Below the pieces are notes generated by a model, which did no database searches, had not been told where the DNA came from, and was given only the letters and a program-made list of their open reading frames with translations. DNA of 64,000 nucleotides from Sandaracinaceae bacterium (GTDB taxonomy: Bacteria; Myxococcota_A; Polyangia; Polyangiales; Sandaracinaceae), in the NCBI GenBank assembly GCA_040218145.1, contig JAVJQK010000041.1, forward strand, positions 1-64,000, given 5' to 3'. The translations under genes and the position numbers were made by a program. Shown here one piece after another: positions 24,581 to 33,400 of the stretch (position 1 is the stretch's first letter; every line of letters starts with the position of its first letter).

Positions 24581-26413
24581 ATGCGCGTGCTCGGACTCAG
24601 CTGCTGGTACCACGACTCCGCCGCGTGTCTGCTCGAGGACGGAGTCATCGTCGCGGCCGCGCAGGAGGAGCGCTTCACCCGCAAGAAGCACGACGAGGAC
24701 TTCCCGCGCAACGCCGTGCGCTATTGCCTCGCCGAGGCGGGCAGCGCGCAGGTGGACGCGGTCGCGTTCTACGACAAGCCCATCCTCAAGCTGCACCGCA
24801 TCCTCGAGACGAGCCTCGGCGTGGCGCCGCGCGGGCTGCGGCCCTTCCTCACCGCGCTGCCGATCTGGATGAAGGACAAGCTCTGGATCGAGCCGAAGAT
24901 CGGTGACGCGCTGGCCGAGCTCGGCGTGTCGAGTGAACGGAAGGAGGAGCCGCCGGTCTTCTTCCCGGAGCACCACCTCAGCCACGCGGCGAGCGCGTTC
25001 TACCCGTCGCCCTTCGACGAGGCGGCCGTGCTCACGCTGGACGGGGTCGGCGAGTGGGCGACAGCCACGCTCGGGGTGGGCGAAGGCGCGGACCTGAAGC
25101 TCCTCGAGCAGCTCGACTTCCCGCACAGCCTCGGCCTGCTCTACAGCGCGTTCACGTACTTCACGGGCTTCAAGGTCAACAGCGGCGAGTACAAGCTGAT
25201 GGGGCTCGCGCCCTACGGGGAGGGGGTGCACACCCAGACGATCCTCGAGCACCTGGTCGACCTGAAAGACGACGGGTCGTTCCGGCTGAACATGGACTAC
25301 TTCGGCTACCTCGACGACGTGGTCATGACCAACCACCGCTTCGCCGCGCTCTTCGGCGGGCCCCCTCGGTCAGCGGACGCGCGCATCACGGCGCGCGAGA
25401 TGGACCTCGCGAAGTCGGTGCAGGAGGTGACCGAGGAGATCGTCCTGCGCGCCGCGCGTCACGCGCGCGACGTCACGGGCAAGCGGCACCTCTGCCTGGC
25501 GGGCGGCGTGGCGTTGAACTGCGTCGCCAACGGGCGGCTGCTGCGCGAGGGGATCTTCGACGATCTGTGGATCCAGCCCGCGGCGGGCGACGCGGGGGGC
25601 GCGGTCGGCGCGGCCTACGCGGCGTGGCACGGGGCGCTGGATGGCCCGCGCCCTTCCGTCACGAGGGACCGCATGCAGGGCGCCTACCTCGGGCCCGAGT
25701 TCTCCGCCGCGCAGATCCGCGAGTGGCTCGACGCGCAGGGCTATCCCTACGAAGCGCACGAGGACGACGCGGCCTGGGCGGAGGCGGTCTCCGCGCACCT
25801 CGCGGACGAGAAGGTGGTCGGCCTCTTCCAGGGCCGGATGGAGTTCGGGCCGCGCGCGCTCGGCAACCGCTCGATCGTCGGCGACCCGCGCTCGCCGCGC
25901 ATGCAGTCGGTGATGAACCTGAAGATCAAGCAGCGCGAGAGCTTCCGACCCTTCGCGCCGAGCGTGCTCGAGGAGCGCGTGAGCGACTTCTTCGAGCTGG
26001 ACCGCCCCTCGCCCTACATGCTGCTGGTCGCGCCCGTACTCGAGTCACGGCGCGAGGCGGTCGACGCCCGCGGCGACGCGACGGATCTCATCGCGTGGGT
26101 CAACCAGAAGCGCTCCGACGTGCCGGCGATCACGCACGTCGACTTCAGCGCCCGCATCCAGACGGTGAGCCGCGAGACCAACCCGCGCTACCACGCGCTG
26201 ATCCGCGCGTTCGAGGCGCGCACGGGCTACGGCATCGTCGTCAACACGAGCTTCAACGTGCGCGGCGAGCCGATCGTCTGCACGCCCGAGGACGCCTACC
26301 GCTGCTTCCGCGCGACCGAGATGGACGTGCTCAGCCTCGGGCCCTTCGTGCTGAAGAAGAGCGCGCAGCCGGGGGACGACGCGGCGTTCGAGCGGCGCTT
26401 CGCCGCGGACTGA
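24581..26413 (+). CDS. NodU/CmcH-family carbamoyltransferase
   Basis: A 610-residue enzyme that carbamoylates a hydroxyl group using carbamoyl phosphate and ATP. The N-terminal ASKHA/Kae1-like domain begins VLGLSCWYHDSAACLLEDG. HHLSHAASAFY provides the metal-binding His residues, and LAGGVALNCVANGR is the nucleotide-binding segment. The C-terminal NodU domain shows MEFGPRALGNRSIVGDPR, NQKRSDVPAITHVDFSARIQ and VNTSFNVRGEPIVCTPEDA. Length is normal. With the SxtJ, SGNH hydrolase and GT-C genes upstream it suggests modification of a surface glycan or lipid-linked sugar. Confidence 0.93.
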   Translation: MRVLGLSCWYHDSAACLLEDGVIVAAAQEERFTRKKHDEDFPRNAVRYCLAEAGSAQVDAVAFYDKPILKLHRILETSLGVAPRGLRPFLTALPIWMKDKLWIEPKIGDALAELGVSSERKEEPPVFFPEHHLSHAASAFYPSPFDEAAVLTLDGVGEWATATLGVGEGADLKLLEQLDFPHSLGLLYSAFTYFTGFKVNSGEYKLMGLAPYGEGVHTQTILEHLVDLKDDGSFRLNMDYFGYLDDVVMTNHRFAALFGGPPRSADARITAREMDLAKSVQEVTEEIVLRAARHARDVTGKRHLCLAGGVALNCVANGRLLREGIFDDLWIQPAAGDAGGAVGAAYAAWHGALDGPRPSVTRDRMQGAYLGPEFSAAQIREWLDAQGYPYEAHEDDAAWAEAVSAHLADEKVVGLFQGRMEFGPRALGNRSIVGDPRSPRMQSVMNLKIKQRESFRPFAPSVLEERVSDFFELDRPSPYMLLVAPVLESRREAVDARGDATDLIAWVNQKRSDVPAITHVDFSARIQTVSRETNPRYHALIRAFEARTGYGIVVNTSFNVRGEPIVCTPEDAYRCFRATEMDVLSLGPFVLKKSAQPGDDAAFERRFAAD

Positions 26414-26427
26414 GGCACATTCGGCCC

Positions 26428-27222
26428 ATGCCGTCCCCTCGCGTCTCCGCCGTCCTCAACGCCGTGGTGGCCGTCGCCGTGATCGGCTGGAACTACTGGA
26501 CCGCCGTCAACGGCCTCGACGGACGCACCGTCGGAGGCATGAGCGACCGCTACGACACGCTCTTCACGCCGGCCGGCTACGCGTTCTCGATCTGGGGGAT
26601 CATCTTCCTCGGCCTGCTCGTCAACGCGGGCTACCAGCTCTGGCTCGCGTTCACGGATCGGGAGCCGGACTTCTTCCGCCGCCTCGGGCCGTGGCTGATC
26701 CTGACCAACCTTGCCAACGGCCTCTGGATCTATGTCTGGCTGACCGAGCAGACGGCGGCGAGCGTGCTCGTGCTCGCGTCGATGTTCGTGTTCACGCAGA
26801 TCGCGATGGTGCGGCTCGACATGGAGGTCTGGGACGCGCCGACCCGGATCATCGCGTTCGTGTGGTGGCCGATCGTCGTCTACGCCGGCTGGATCACGGT
26901 CGCCGTCCTCGCCAACCTCTCCGCCTACCTCGCGAAGGAGGGCTGGGTGTCCGGGACCTCCGAGGGCTGGGCCATCGCCATGATCGCGCTCGCGACGATC
27001 GTGAACCTGGGGCTCGTCCTGAAGCGCAACCTGCGCGAGCACGCGGGGGTGGCCATCTGGGCCTTCGTCGCCATCGCGGTGCGCCAGTGGGATCAGGTCG
27101 CCTCGGTGCAGTGGACCGCGGTCGGGGCCGCGGGGCTGCTCGTACTCGTCACCGCCGCGCACGCGTTCCAGAACCGCGCGACCCTCCCGTTCCTCCGCCG
27201 CGCGCGGGCCGAGGAGCGGTAA
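26428..27222 (+). CDS. Tryptophan-rich sensory protein (TspO/MBR-like) membrane protein
   Basis: A 264-residue membrane protein with about seven helices. TPAGYAFSIWGIIFLGLLVNAGYQLW is the conserved opening of bacterial Trp-rich sensory-protein relatives; WLILTNLANGLWIYVWL and VWWPIVVYAGWITVA continue the Trp-rich pattern. The classical 5-helix TspO fold is shorter (about 160 residues), so this belongs to the longer class. Porphyrin or lipid binding is known for TspO but not shown for this class. ATG 26428 lies 14 bases after the carbamoyltransferase stop. Confidence 0.7.
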   Translation: MPSPRVSAVLNAVVAVAVIGWNYWTAVNGLDGRTVGGMSDRYDTLFTPAGYAFSIWGIIFLGLLVNAGYQLWLAFTDREPDFFRRLGPWLILTNLANGLWIYVWLTEQTAASVLVLASMFVFTQIAMVRLDMEVWDAPTRIIAFVWWPIVVYAGWITVAVLANLSAYLAKEGWVSGTSEGWAIAMIALATIVNLGLVLKRNLREHAGVAIWAFVAIAVRQWDQVASVQWTAVGAAGLLVLVTAAHAFQNRATLPFLRRARAEER

Positions 27223-27232
27223 GCTGCAGCGC

Positions 27233-28174
27233 ATGTCGCACGCGCGCCGCTGGGTGAAGCTTCTGGTCTGCCTCGGGCTTCTCTCCGGCTGCGATGGCGC
27301 GGTGGACGCGCCCGACGCCGGGTCCCGGGACGCGGCGCCTGCGGCGCTGGACTCCGGCCGGGAGGACGCCTCGAGCGATGCCGCCACCGCGGAGGACGCC
27401 TCGACGGACGACGCGTCGACGGCCCCCGAGGACGCGGCCGTCGACGGCGGCCCGCCCGCCCTGAGCCTGCCTCCGGCCAACGGCGCGCTCGACTATCAGC
27501 TCGGCGACGCGTATCCGCCGCCCGACGGAGTGGTGGTCGTCTCGCGCGACCGTGAGGCGAGGCCGGCCGCGGGGATCTACAACATCTGCTACGTGAACGG
27601 CTTCCAGACCCAGCCGCACGAGCGCGCGTTCTGGACGAGCGAGCACGACGAGCTGCTGCTCCGCGACGCCGGCGGCGACTACGTCGTCGACCCGGACTGG
27701 GACGAGCTGATCCTCGACGTCACCACGGAGGAGAAGCGGGCGGCGCTGGCCGCGATCGTGGGCGGCTGGATCGACGGCTGCGCGGACGACGGCTTCGACG
27801 CCATCGAGATCGACAACCTCGACACCTACGCGCGCTCGGGCGGGCTCGTCACGCAGGATCAGGCGGTCGCCTTCATGCGCCTCTTGTCGGACCGAGCCCA
27901 CGCCCGGGGCCTTCCCATCGCGCAGAAGAACTCGACCGAGGTGCTGGCGCGCCGGGTCGAGATGGGCACCGACTTCGCGGTGGCCGAGGAGTGCAACCGC
28001 TACGACGAGTGCGGCGACTACACCGCGGTCTACGGCGACCAGGTCTACGTGATCGAGTACCGCCGCCGCGACTTCGACGCGGGCTGCCGCGACTTCCCGG
28101 AGCTGTCGACCGTGCTGCGCGATCTCCAGCTCCGAGGCCCGGGCGCCGCGGGCTACGTCTACGACGGCTGCTGA
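27233..28174 (+). CDS. GH114-type endo-alpha-1,4-polygalactosaminidase lipoprotein
   Basis: A 313-residue lipoprotein with lipobox GLLSGC (Cys 20), an Asp/Ala/Ser-rich linker (residues 22-75) and a GH114/PF03537 TIM-barrel domain. The domain has YQLGDAYPPPDGVVVVSRD, GIYNICYVNGFQTQP, DPDWDELILDVTTEEKR, DGFDAIEIDNLDTY (acidic catalytic region) and IAQKNSTEV. Such enzymes cut galactosaminoglycans such as the Pel/galactosaminogalactan type. Likely outer-membrane anchored and aimed at extracellular polysaccharide. It follows the TspO-like gene by 10 bases and converges with the ABC-F gene. Confidence 0.85.
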   Translation: MSHARRWVKLLVCLGLLSGCDGAVDAPDAGSRDAAPAALDSGREDASSDAATAEDASTDDASTAPEDAAVDGGPPALSLPPANGALDYQLGDAYPPPDGVVVVSRDREARPAAGIYNICYVNGFQTQPHERAFWTSEHDELLLRDAGGDYVVDPDWDELILDVTTEEKRAALAAIVGGWIDGCADDGFDAIEIDNLDTYARSGGLVTQDQAVAFMRLLSDRAHARGLPIAQKNSTEVLARRVEMGTDFAVAEECNRYDECGDYTAVYGDQVYVIEYRRRDFDAGCRDFPELSTVLRDLQLRGPGAAGYVYDGC

Positions 28175-28175
28175 T

Positions 28176-29786
28176 TCAGCCCTGGCGGCGGCCGAGCCGC
28201 GCGAGGCGCGCTTCGTCTTCGAGGTACGCCTCGTACTTGGTGTTGAGGTCGTAGTACTGCTCGCCGTCGAGCTCGATCACCCGGTCGACCACGGTGTCGA
28301 CGAACTGCACGTCGTGCGAGGCCATCGCGATGCAGCCGTCGAACTTCTCGAGGGCGTCGTTGAAGGCCTGGATCGACTCGAGGTCGAGGTGGTTGGTCGG
28401 GCCGTCGAGCAGGAGCACGTTCGGGTCCTGCAGCATCATGCGTGCGAGCATGCAGCGGACCTTCTCGCCACCGGAGAGGACGCGCGCCGCCTTCTGGGTC
28501 TCGTCGCCGGTGAAGAGCATGCGGCCGAGGAAGCTGCGCACGAAGTTCTCTTCCTGGTTCTCGCTGAACTGACGCATCCAGTCGACGAGGTTCAGGTCGG
28601 TGTCGAAGAAGTGCGCGTACTCCTTCGGGAGGTAGCCGAGGTTGACCGAGCTGCCCCAGCGGACCTCGCCCTCGTCCGGCTCGACCTTGCCCGCGAGGAT
28701 CTCGAGGAAGGTGGTCGTCGCGAGATCGCTCCCCGTCACCACGAACTTCTCGCCGCGGCTGAGGTTCACCCGCACGTCCTTGAAGAGGCAGACGCCGTCG
28801 ACGGTCTTGCTGATGCCGTCGATGAAGAGCACCTCCTTGCCGAGGGGCCGCTCCGTCTTGAAGACGATGTAGGGGTACTTGCGCGACGAGGGCTTGATGT
28901 CGTCGAGGGTGATCTTCTCGAGCTGCGCCTTGCGGCTCGTGGCCTGGCGCGACTTCGACGCGTTGGCGCTGAAGCGCTGGATGAAGGCCGACAGCTCCTT
29001 CATCTTGTCGATCTTGCGCTGGTTGGCGTTCTGCCGCTGACGCAGCGCCATCTGGCTCGTCTGGTACCAGAAGGTGTAGTTGCCCGTGAAGAGGGAGACC
29101 TTCTGGAAGTCGACGTCCGCGATGTGCGTGCAGATGCGGTCGAGGAAGTGCCGGTCGTGGCTGACCACGATGACCGTGTTCTTGAAGTCGAGCAGGAAGG
29201 ACTCGAGCCAGAGGATGGAGTCGACGTCGAGGTGGTTGGTCGGCTCGTCGAGGAGCAGCACGTCGGGCTCGCCGAAGAGCGCCTTGGCGAGGAGCACGCG
29301 CACCTTCTCGCTATCCTCGAGCTCCTTCACGCGCAGCTGGTGCTTCGACTCGGGCACGCCCATCGAGCTGAGCAGGCGCGCCGCGTTGGTCTCCGCGTTC
29401 CAGCCATCGAGGTCGGCGAACTCGGTCTCGAGCTCCGCCGCGCGCATGCCGTCCTCGTCCGAGAAGTCGGGCTTGGCGTAGAGCGCGTCCTTCTCCGTCA
29501 TCACCGTGTGGAGCCGGGCGTGCCCCATGATCACCGTCTCGAGCGCCGCGACCTCGTCGTAGGCGAAGTGGTCCTGCTCGAGCACGCTGAGCCGCTGCCC
29601 CTTGCCGATCGCGACCTGGCCCGAGTAGCTGGTCAGCTCGCCGGACAGGCATCGGAGGAAGGTGGACTTGCCCGCGCCGTTGGCGCCGATGAGCCCGTAG
29701 CAGTTGCCGGGCGTGAACTTGATGTCGACGTTCTCGAAGAGGGGGCGACCGCCAAAGGAGAGGGACAGCTTCTCGGTGTGAATCAT
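28176..29786 (-). CDS. ABC-F family translation factor (YbiT-like)
   Basis: A 536-residue cytoplasmic protein with two ATP-binding domains and no membrane segment, as in ribosome-associated ABC-F factors. NBD1 has a normal Walker A (GANGAGKSTFL) and Walker B (VLLLDEPTNHLDVDS), but its signature is degenerate (KELEDSEKVRV instead of LSGGQ). NBD2 has a normal signature (LSGGEKVRC) and Walker B (LLLDGPTNHLDLES, Gly for Glu), but its Walker A reads GSDLATTTFL and lacks the Lys. The linker between the domains (residues ~245-305) is helical and basic. The factor probably binds the ribosomal E site. Start is ATG 29786. Confidence 0.9.
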   Translation of the reverse strand: MIHTEKLSLSFGGRPLFENVDIKFTPGNCYGLIGANGAGKSTFLRCLSGELTSYSGQVAIGKGQRLSVLEQDHFAYDEVAALETVIMGHARLHTVMTEKDALYAKPDFSDEDGMRAAELETEFADLDGWNAETNAARLLSSMGVPESKHQLRVKELEDSEKVRVLLAKALFGEPDVLLLDEPTNHLDVDSILWLESFLLDFKNTVIVVSHDRHFLDRICTHIADVDFQKVSLFTGNYTFWYQTSQMALRQRQNANQRKIDKMKELSAFIQRFSANASKSRQATSRKAQLEKITLDDIKPSSRKYPYIVFKTERPLGKEVLFIDGISKTVDGVCLFKDVRVNLSRGEKFVVTGSDLATTTFLEILAGKVEPDEGEVRWGSSVNLGYLPKEYAHFFDTDLNLVDWMRQFSENQEENFVRSFLGRMLFTGDETQKAARVLSGGEKVRCMLARMMLQDPNVLLLDGPTNHLDLESIQAFNDALEKFDGCIAMASHDVQFVDTVVDRVIELDGEQYYDLNTKYEAYLEDEARLARLGRRQG

Positions 29787-29922
29787 GGCGTCCGCCTCTT
29801 AGCATCGTGAGCCGCTACGCCAAGCGCGGGGCCCAGGTCGCAATTTCTACGATGCCCCGCCGCGGGGTCTCGGCGCATGCTCCCTCCGCGCCCCATCACG
29901 GCGGCGAAGGAGGTCCAAGACC

Positions 29923-30201
29923 ATGAAGCGAAGTGCGATCGGAGCCCTGTGTGCCGTTTGTGTGGCGTTGATGATCCCCTCGCTCGCGGAGGCGCGCTGC
30001 TTCTCGTTCCGCGGTGAGAGCATCAAGGTCTGCGTCGAGGGCAGCGACGGCTCGGCCCGCCGCCGGGCCTCCAGCGTCTGCGAGGGCGTGGTGGGCCACA
30101 GCTGCAGCATCTCCGGCGACAGCGGCGAGTGCCGCCGCTCCAGCTCCGTGCGCTGCTACGACGGCAGCGGGAACGAGCAGAGCCACATCGACCCGGATTG
30201 A
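29923..30201 (+). CDS. Small secreted cysteine-containing protein
   Basis: A 92-residue protein with a clear signal peptide (MKRSAIGALCAVCVALMIPSLAEA) and a mature part of about 67 residues with seven Cys (ARCFSF, VCVEG, SVCEG, HSCSI, ECRR, RCYDG). Disulfide pairing is likely. The strong Shine-Dalgarno AAGGAGGT (29907-29914), 8 bases before the ATG, supports expression. No family was recognised. Ser/Arg-rich segments between the Cys residues suggest a small surface or toxin-like fold, but nothing firm. Confidence 0.75.
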   Translation: MKRSAIGALCAVCVALMIPSLAEARCFSFRGESIKVCVEGSDGSARRRASSVCEGVVGHSCSISGDSGECRRSSSVRCYDGSGNEQSHIDPD

Positions 30202-30237
30202 GCGCCGCCTCGCTCATCCCGCGCTATGCTCCGCCCG

Positions 30238-30402
30238 ATGGGCAGGCTCCGCTACTCCGGCAAGCTCTTCGGGCACCTCTGGCGCTTCGCGGCGGAGAAC
30301 AAGGTCTACTGGATCGTCCCCTTGGTGGTCGTGCTGGGCCTGCTCGCGCTGGTGATCTTCACCGGCCAGGCGTCGACCCCTTTCATCTACACGCTGTGGT
30401 GA
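30238..30402 (+). CDS. DUF5989-family membrane microprotein
   Basis: A 54-residue protein with one membrane helix. It has a basic start (MGRLRYSGKLFGHLWRFAA), then ENKVYWIVPLVVVLGLLALV and the closing ASTPFIYTLW. The pattern of W/F-rich start, K-x-W-x-x-P-hydrophobic helix and final APFIYTLF-like end is the hallmark of DUF5989, which normally sits beside SxtJ and carbamoyltransferase genes. Here it lies about 4 kb downstream of them, past four other genes. It ends 31 bases before the convergent kinase gene. Confidence 0.75.
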   Translation: MGRLRYSGKLFGHLWRFAAENKVYWIVPLVVVLGLLALVIFTGQASTPFIYTLW

Positions 30403-30433
30403 GGAGAGGGGCGCCCGCCCGTCGTGGCGCCGC

Positions 30434-33400
30434 TCACGCGCTCGGAGCGTGGGACGGCGCGCGGGCGTCGCGGACCGCGCTCCGCGGATCGGGGAAGACG
30501 AGCTCCATGCGCGTCCCCTCGCCCCTGGCGCTCTCCACGAGCACCCGCCCCGCGACCGCCTCCACGGCGGCCCGGACCGCGGCCATGCCCACGCCCCGGC
30601 CAGAGGTGTCGGTGATCTCCTCCGCGGTCGACAGGGTGTCCTCGAAGAGCAGCTCCTGCTTCTCGCGCTCGCTCATCTCCGCGATCGCCGCCGCGTCGAG
30701 CATCCCGCTGGCGACCGCCCTGGCGCTCAGGGCGTCCCCGTCGATGCCGCGGCCGTCATCGACCACCGCCACGCGGAAGAGCCCGTCGCCGCGGTCGACC
30801 TCGACCCGAATGGTGGGCACCGGCGGCTTGTCGCCGCGCGCGGCTCGCGTCTCGACTCCGTGGTCGACCGAGTTCCGCAGCAGGTGTGTGATGCAGCCGA
30901 GGGCTTCCCGGTAGCGCGACGGCACCGCGACCTCCTCGCCCACGATCTCGAAGTGGACCGGCTTGCCGCGCTTGGCCGCGTGTAGCTCACACGACTCGCG
31001 CAGCGGCCCCGCGACCACTCCGAAGGGCTTCTCCTCGAGCGCGAGGAACGCGTCTCCGAGCAGCTCCTTCGCGGCCTCGAGGCTCGAAGCGGCGCCGACC
31101 TTCGCGCGGATCTCCTGGAGCGCCGAGGGGCGCACGATGATGTCCGCGTCGCGGCGGTGGTGGGAGATGTCCCAGACCGCGGCGTTCTCCTCGAGGAGCT
31201 CGTGCATCGCCTCGCGCACCTCCCTCAGGTGCGCGAGCGTGATCGACGGCTCGTCCTCGATCTCGTGGATGCGTCGCGCCAGGTCGTTGAGGGAGAACTG
31301 CGCCAGGACCCCCTTGGCGGTGTGCAGCGCGCGCCGCATCTCCCCCTGGGAGCGGACTTCGGTGTCGCGAAGCAGCTCGTCGAGAGCGGCGTCGAGGCTC
31401 CTCGCGAAGCCGGCGAAGCTCTCCTTGTGCTGGAGCACCTTCAGCACGCCCCGCATCCGCTCCTCGCTCCGCTCGGCCTCGATGAGCTCGCTGATGTCCA
31501 GGAGGTTGAAGAGGACCTTGGCGACCTCTCCCCCGTCGCCGCGGATCACCGAGGCGCTGACGCTGACCCAGCGGTCTCCCGAGGAGAGCCGCTTCGGGAG
31601 CTGGTCCAGCGCGACCTCCTCCGGGAAGATGTCGTCGAAGATCTGGTCGAGCATGACGCCGAAGTGCGCTCGCAGGCGTTCGTCGAGGCCGAGGAGATCC
31701 TCGAGGGTCTCCCCCTCGATCTTCTCGCCTTGCCTCGTGAACAGCGCGTCGCAGGCGCGGGAGTAGCCCTCCAGGACGCGGTGCTCTGAGTCGACCATCA
31801 GGAGACCGTATGGGACGTTGTCGAGGATCGTCCGGATGGCCTGGGAGCGGATGCGCTCCTCCGCGCCCGAGAAATCGGAGAACACGAAGGTGTAGCCGGT
31901 CTTGGCGCCGGTCTCGTCGACCACCGCGGCGAGGGTGAGGTGGAAGTGGCGGAGGCCCTCCTCGTCCGGCATGGGGACCAGGACCGTGCCCACCCACGAG
32001 CCCGCCGCGTCGATGTGCTGCCGGATCGCCTCGCTCCGCGGGTTGCCCGCCACGGCGTCGATGAGCTCGAACGCGGAGCCCTCGTCGACGCCGATCATGC
32101 GTCGGTAGCCCTCGTTGACGAACAGGCGCTGGCCGGTGGTGCTGTAGCCGACGATGGCAGAGCGCTCGGTCGAGTCGAGGATGCTGGCGAGGTTGTTCTT
32201 CGCCTCGACCTGAGCGACGAGCGTGCGCATCATCGGCTGGGTCTGGAGGCGCCACCGCTCCTCGGAGGTCGAGACGTTCTTCCAGATGCGTTCGACGCTC
32301 CTGGCCGAGAACTCCGATCCGTCTCGCAGGAAGAACGTGCCGACGTGGCTCGTCGCCTCGAGGAGGGCGGTCATGTCCGGGCTCTCGGGCTGGTAGTGCA
32401 CGAGGTCCTCGGGCTTGGCGGGGCGGGCCAGGTCGGCGTCGCAGCGCGCGTCCCAGAAGGCCTCCGTGTTGAAGTGGCCGCTCTTCGGGAGAGGGAGGTG
32501 GAAGCCCTCACGGAAGGCCGCGTACACGTGCTGCTGCACCGTGAAGAGCAGCAGGGCCTGGTCCGAGACGTACCGCTCGAGCTCGCGCCGCGCCTCCCCC
32601 GGAGTCTCCTCTTCGAACGCGGTGGCCGCCTTCAAGAACTGCGCGTCGTAGGTCTCGTTCTGCGTGAAGGTCCACGGGGACTGGCTGAAGAAGAAGATGA
32701 ACTGGTGGAAGAGCGAGTCCAGGACGGGGTTGTCGACCATCACGAGCCCGAAGTCGCCGTCGTAGGGCGTCCCTCCCATCAGCCGGGGCACCACCACCCT
32801 CCCAATCCACTCGGATCGGGGCATGATCTCGCCCTCCAGCCTGACCCCGATGCGCGCGAGGAACTCCTGCACCGCGAGGAAGACGGTCGTGCTGGTCTCG
32901 GAGACCACGCCCCGCAGCGTGAACCCGTCTTCGTAGCCGGCCTCCGCCAGGAGGGACTTCGCGAGCTCGGGGTTGTAGGGGTACGTGGTGACGTCGGGCT
33001 CGTACCCCTCCGACTCCGCCGTCGCGATCGACGTCTGGGCGCGCCCGTGCCCGTGCTCCGCCACCTCCACGATGAGCGGGCGGTGGACCGCGTGGTTGAG
33101 CGCCCTCCGGACCCGCACGTCCGCCAGCGGCCCCTCGTTGTTCCAGAGGAACCACTGCGAGACCGCCGCCGGCGCGTGCTCGACGCTGACGCCCTCTGCG
33201 CCCTCGAGTCGGGTCGCGTCGTGGGAGTCGATGTTCAGCGCCATGTCGACCAGCCCGGCCTCGAGGTACTCGGGCCACCACTTCTGGCGCACGATCGGGA
33301 ACCGGAGCTCGTCGATCGTCGCCCGCCCGGCCCAGTGCTTCGGGTTCCGCGCCAGCACGATCTCGCGGCCCTTCTCCCAGCTCTCCAGGCGGTAGGCGCC

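Noticed and set aside
30403-30433. Intrinsic terminator between the DUF5989 and kinase genes
   Set aside because: Only weak GC pairing and no T-tract in the 31-base gap.
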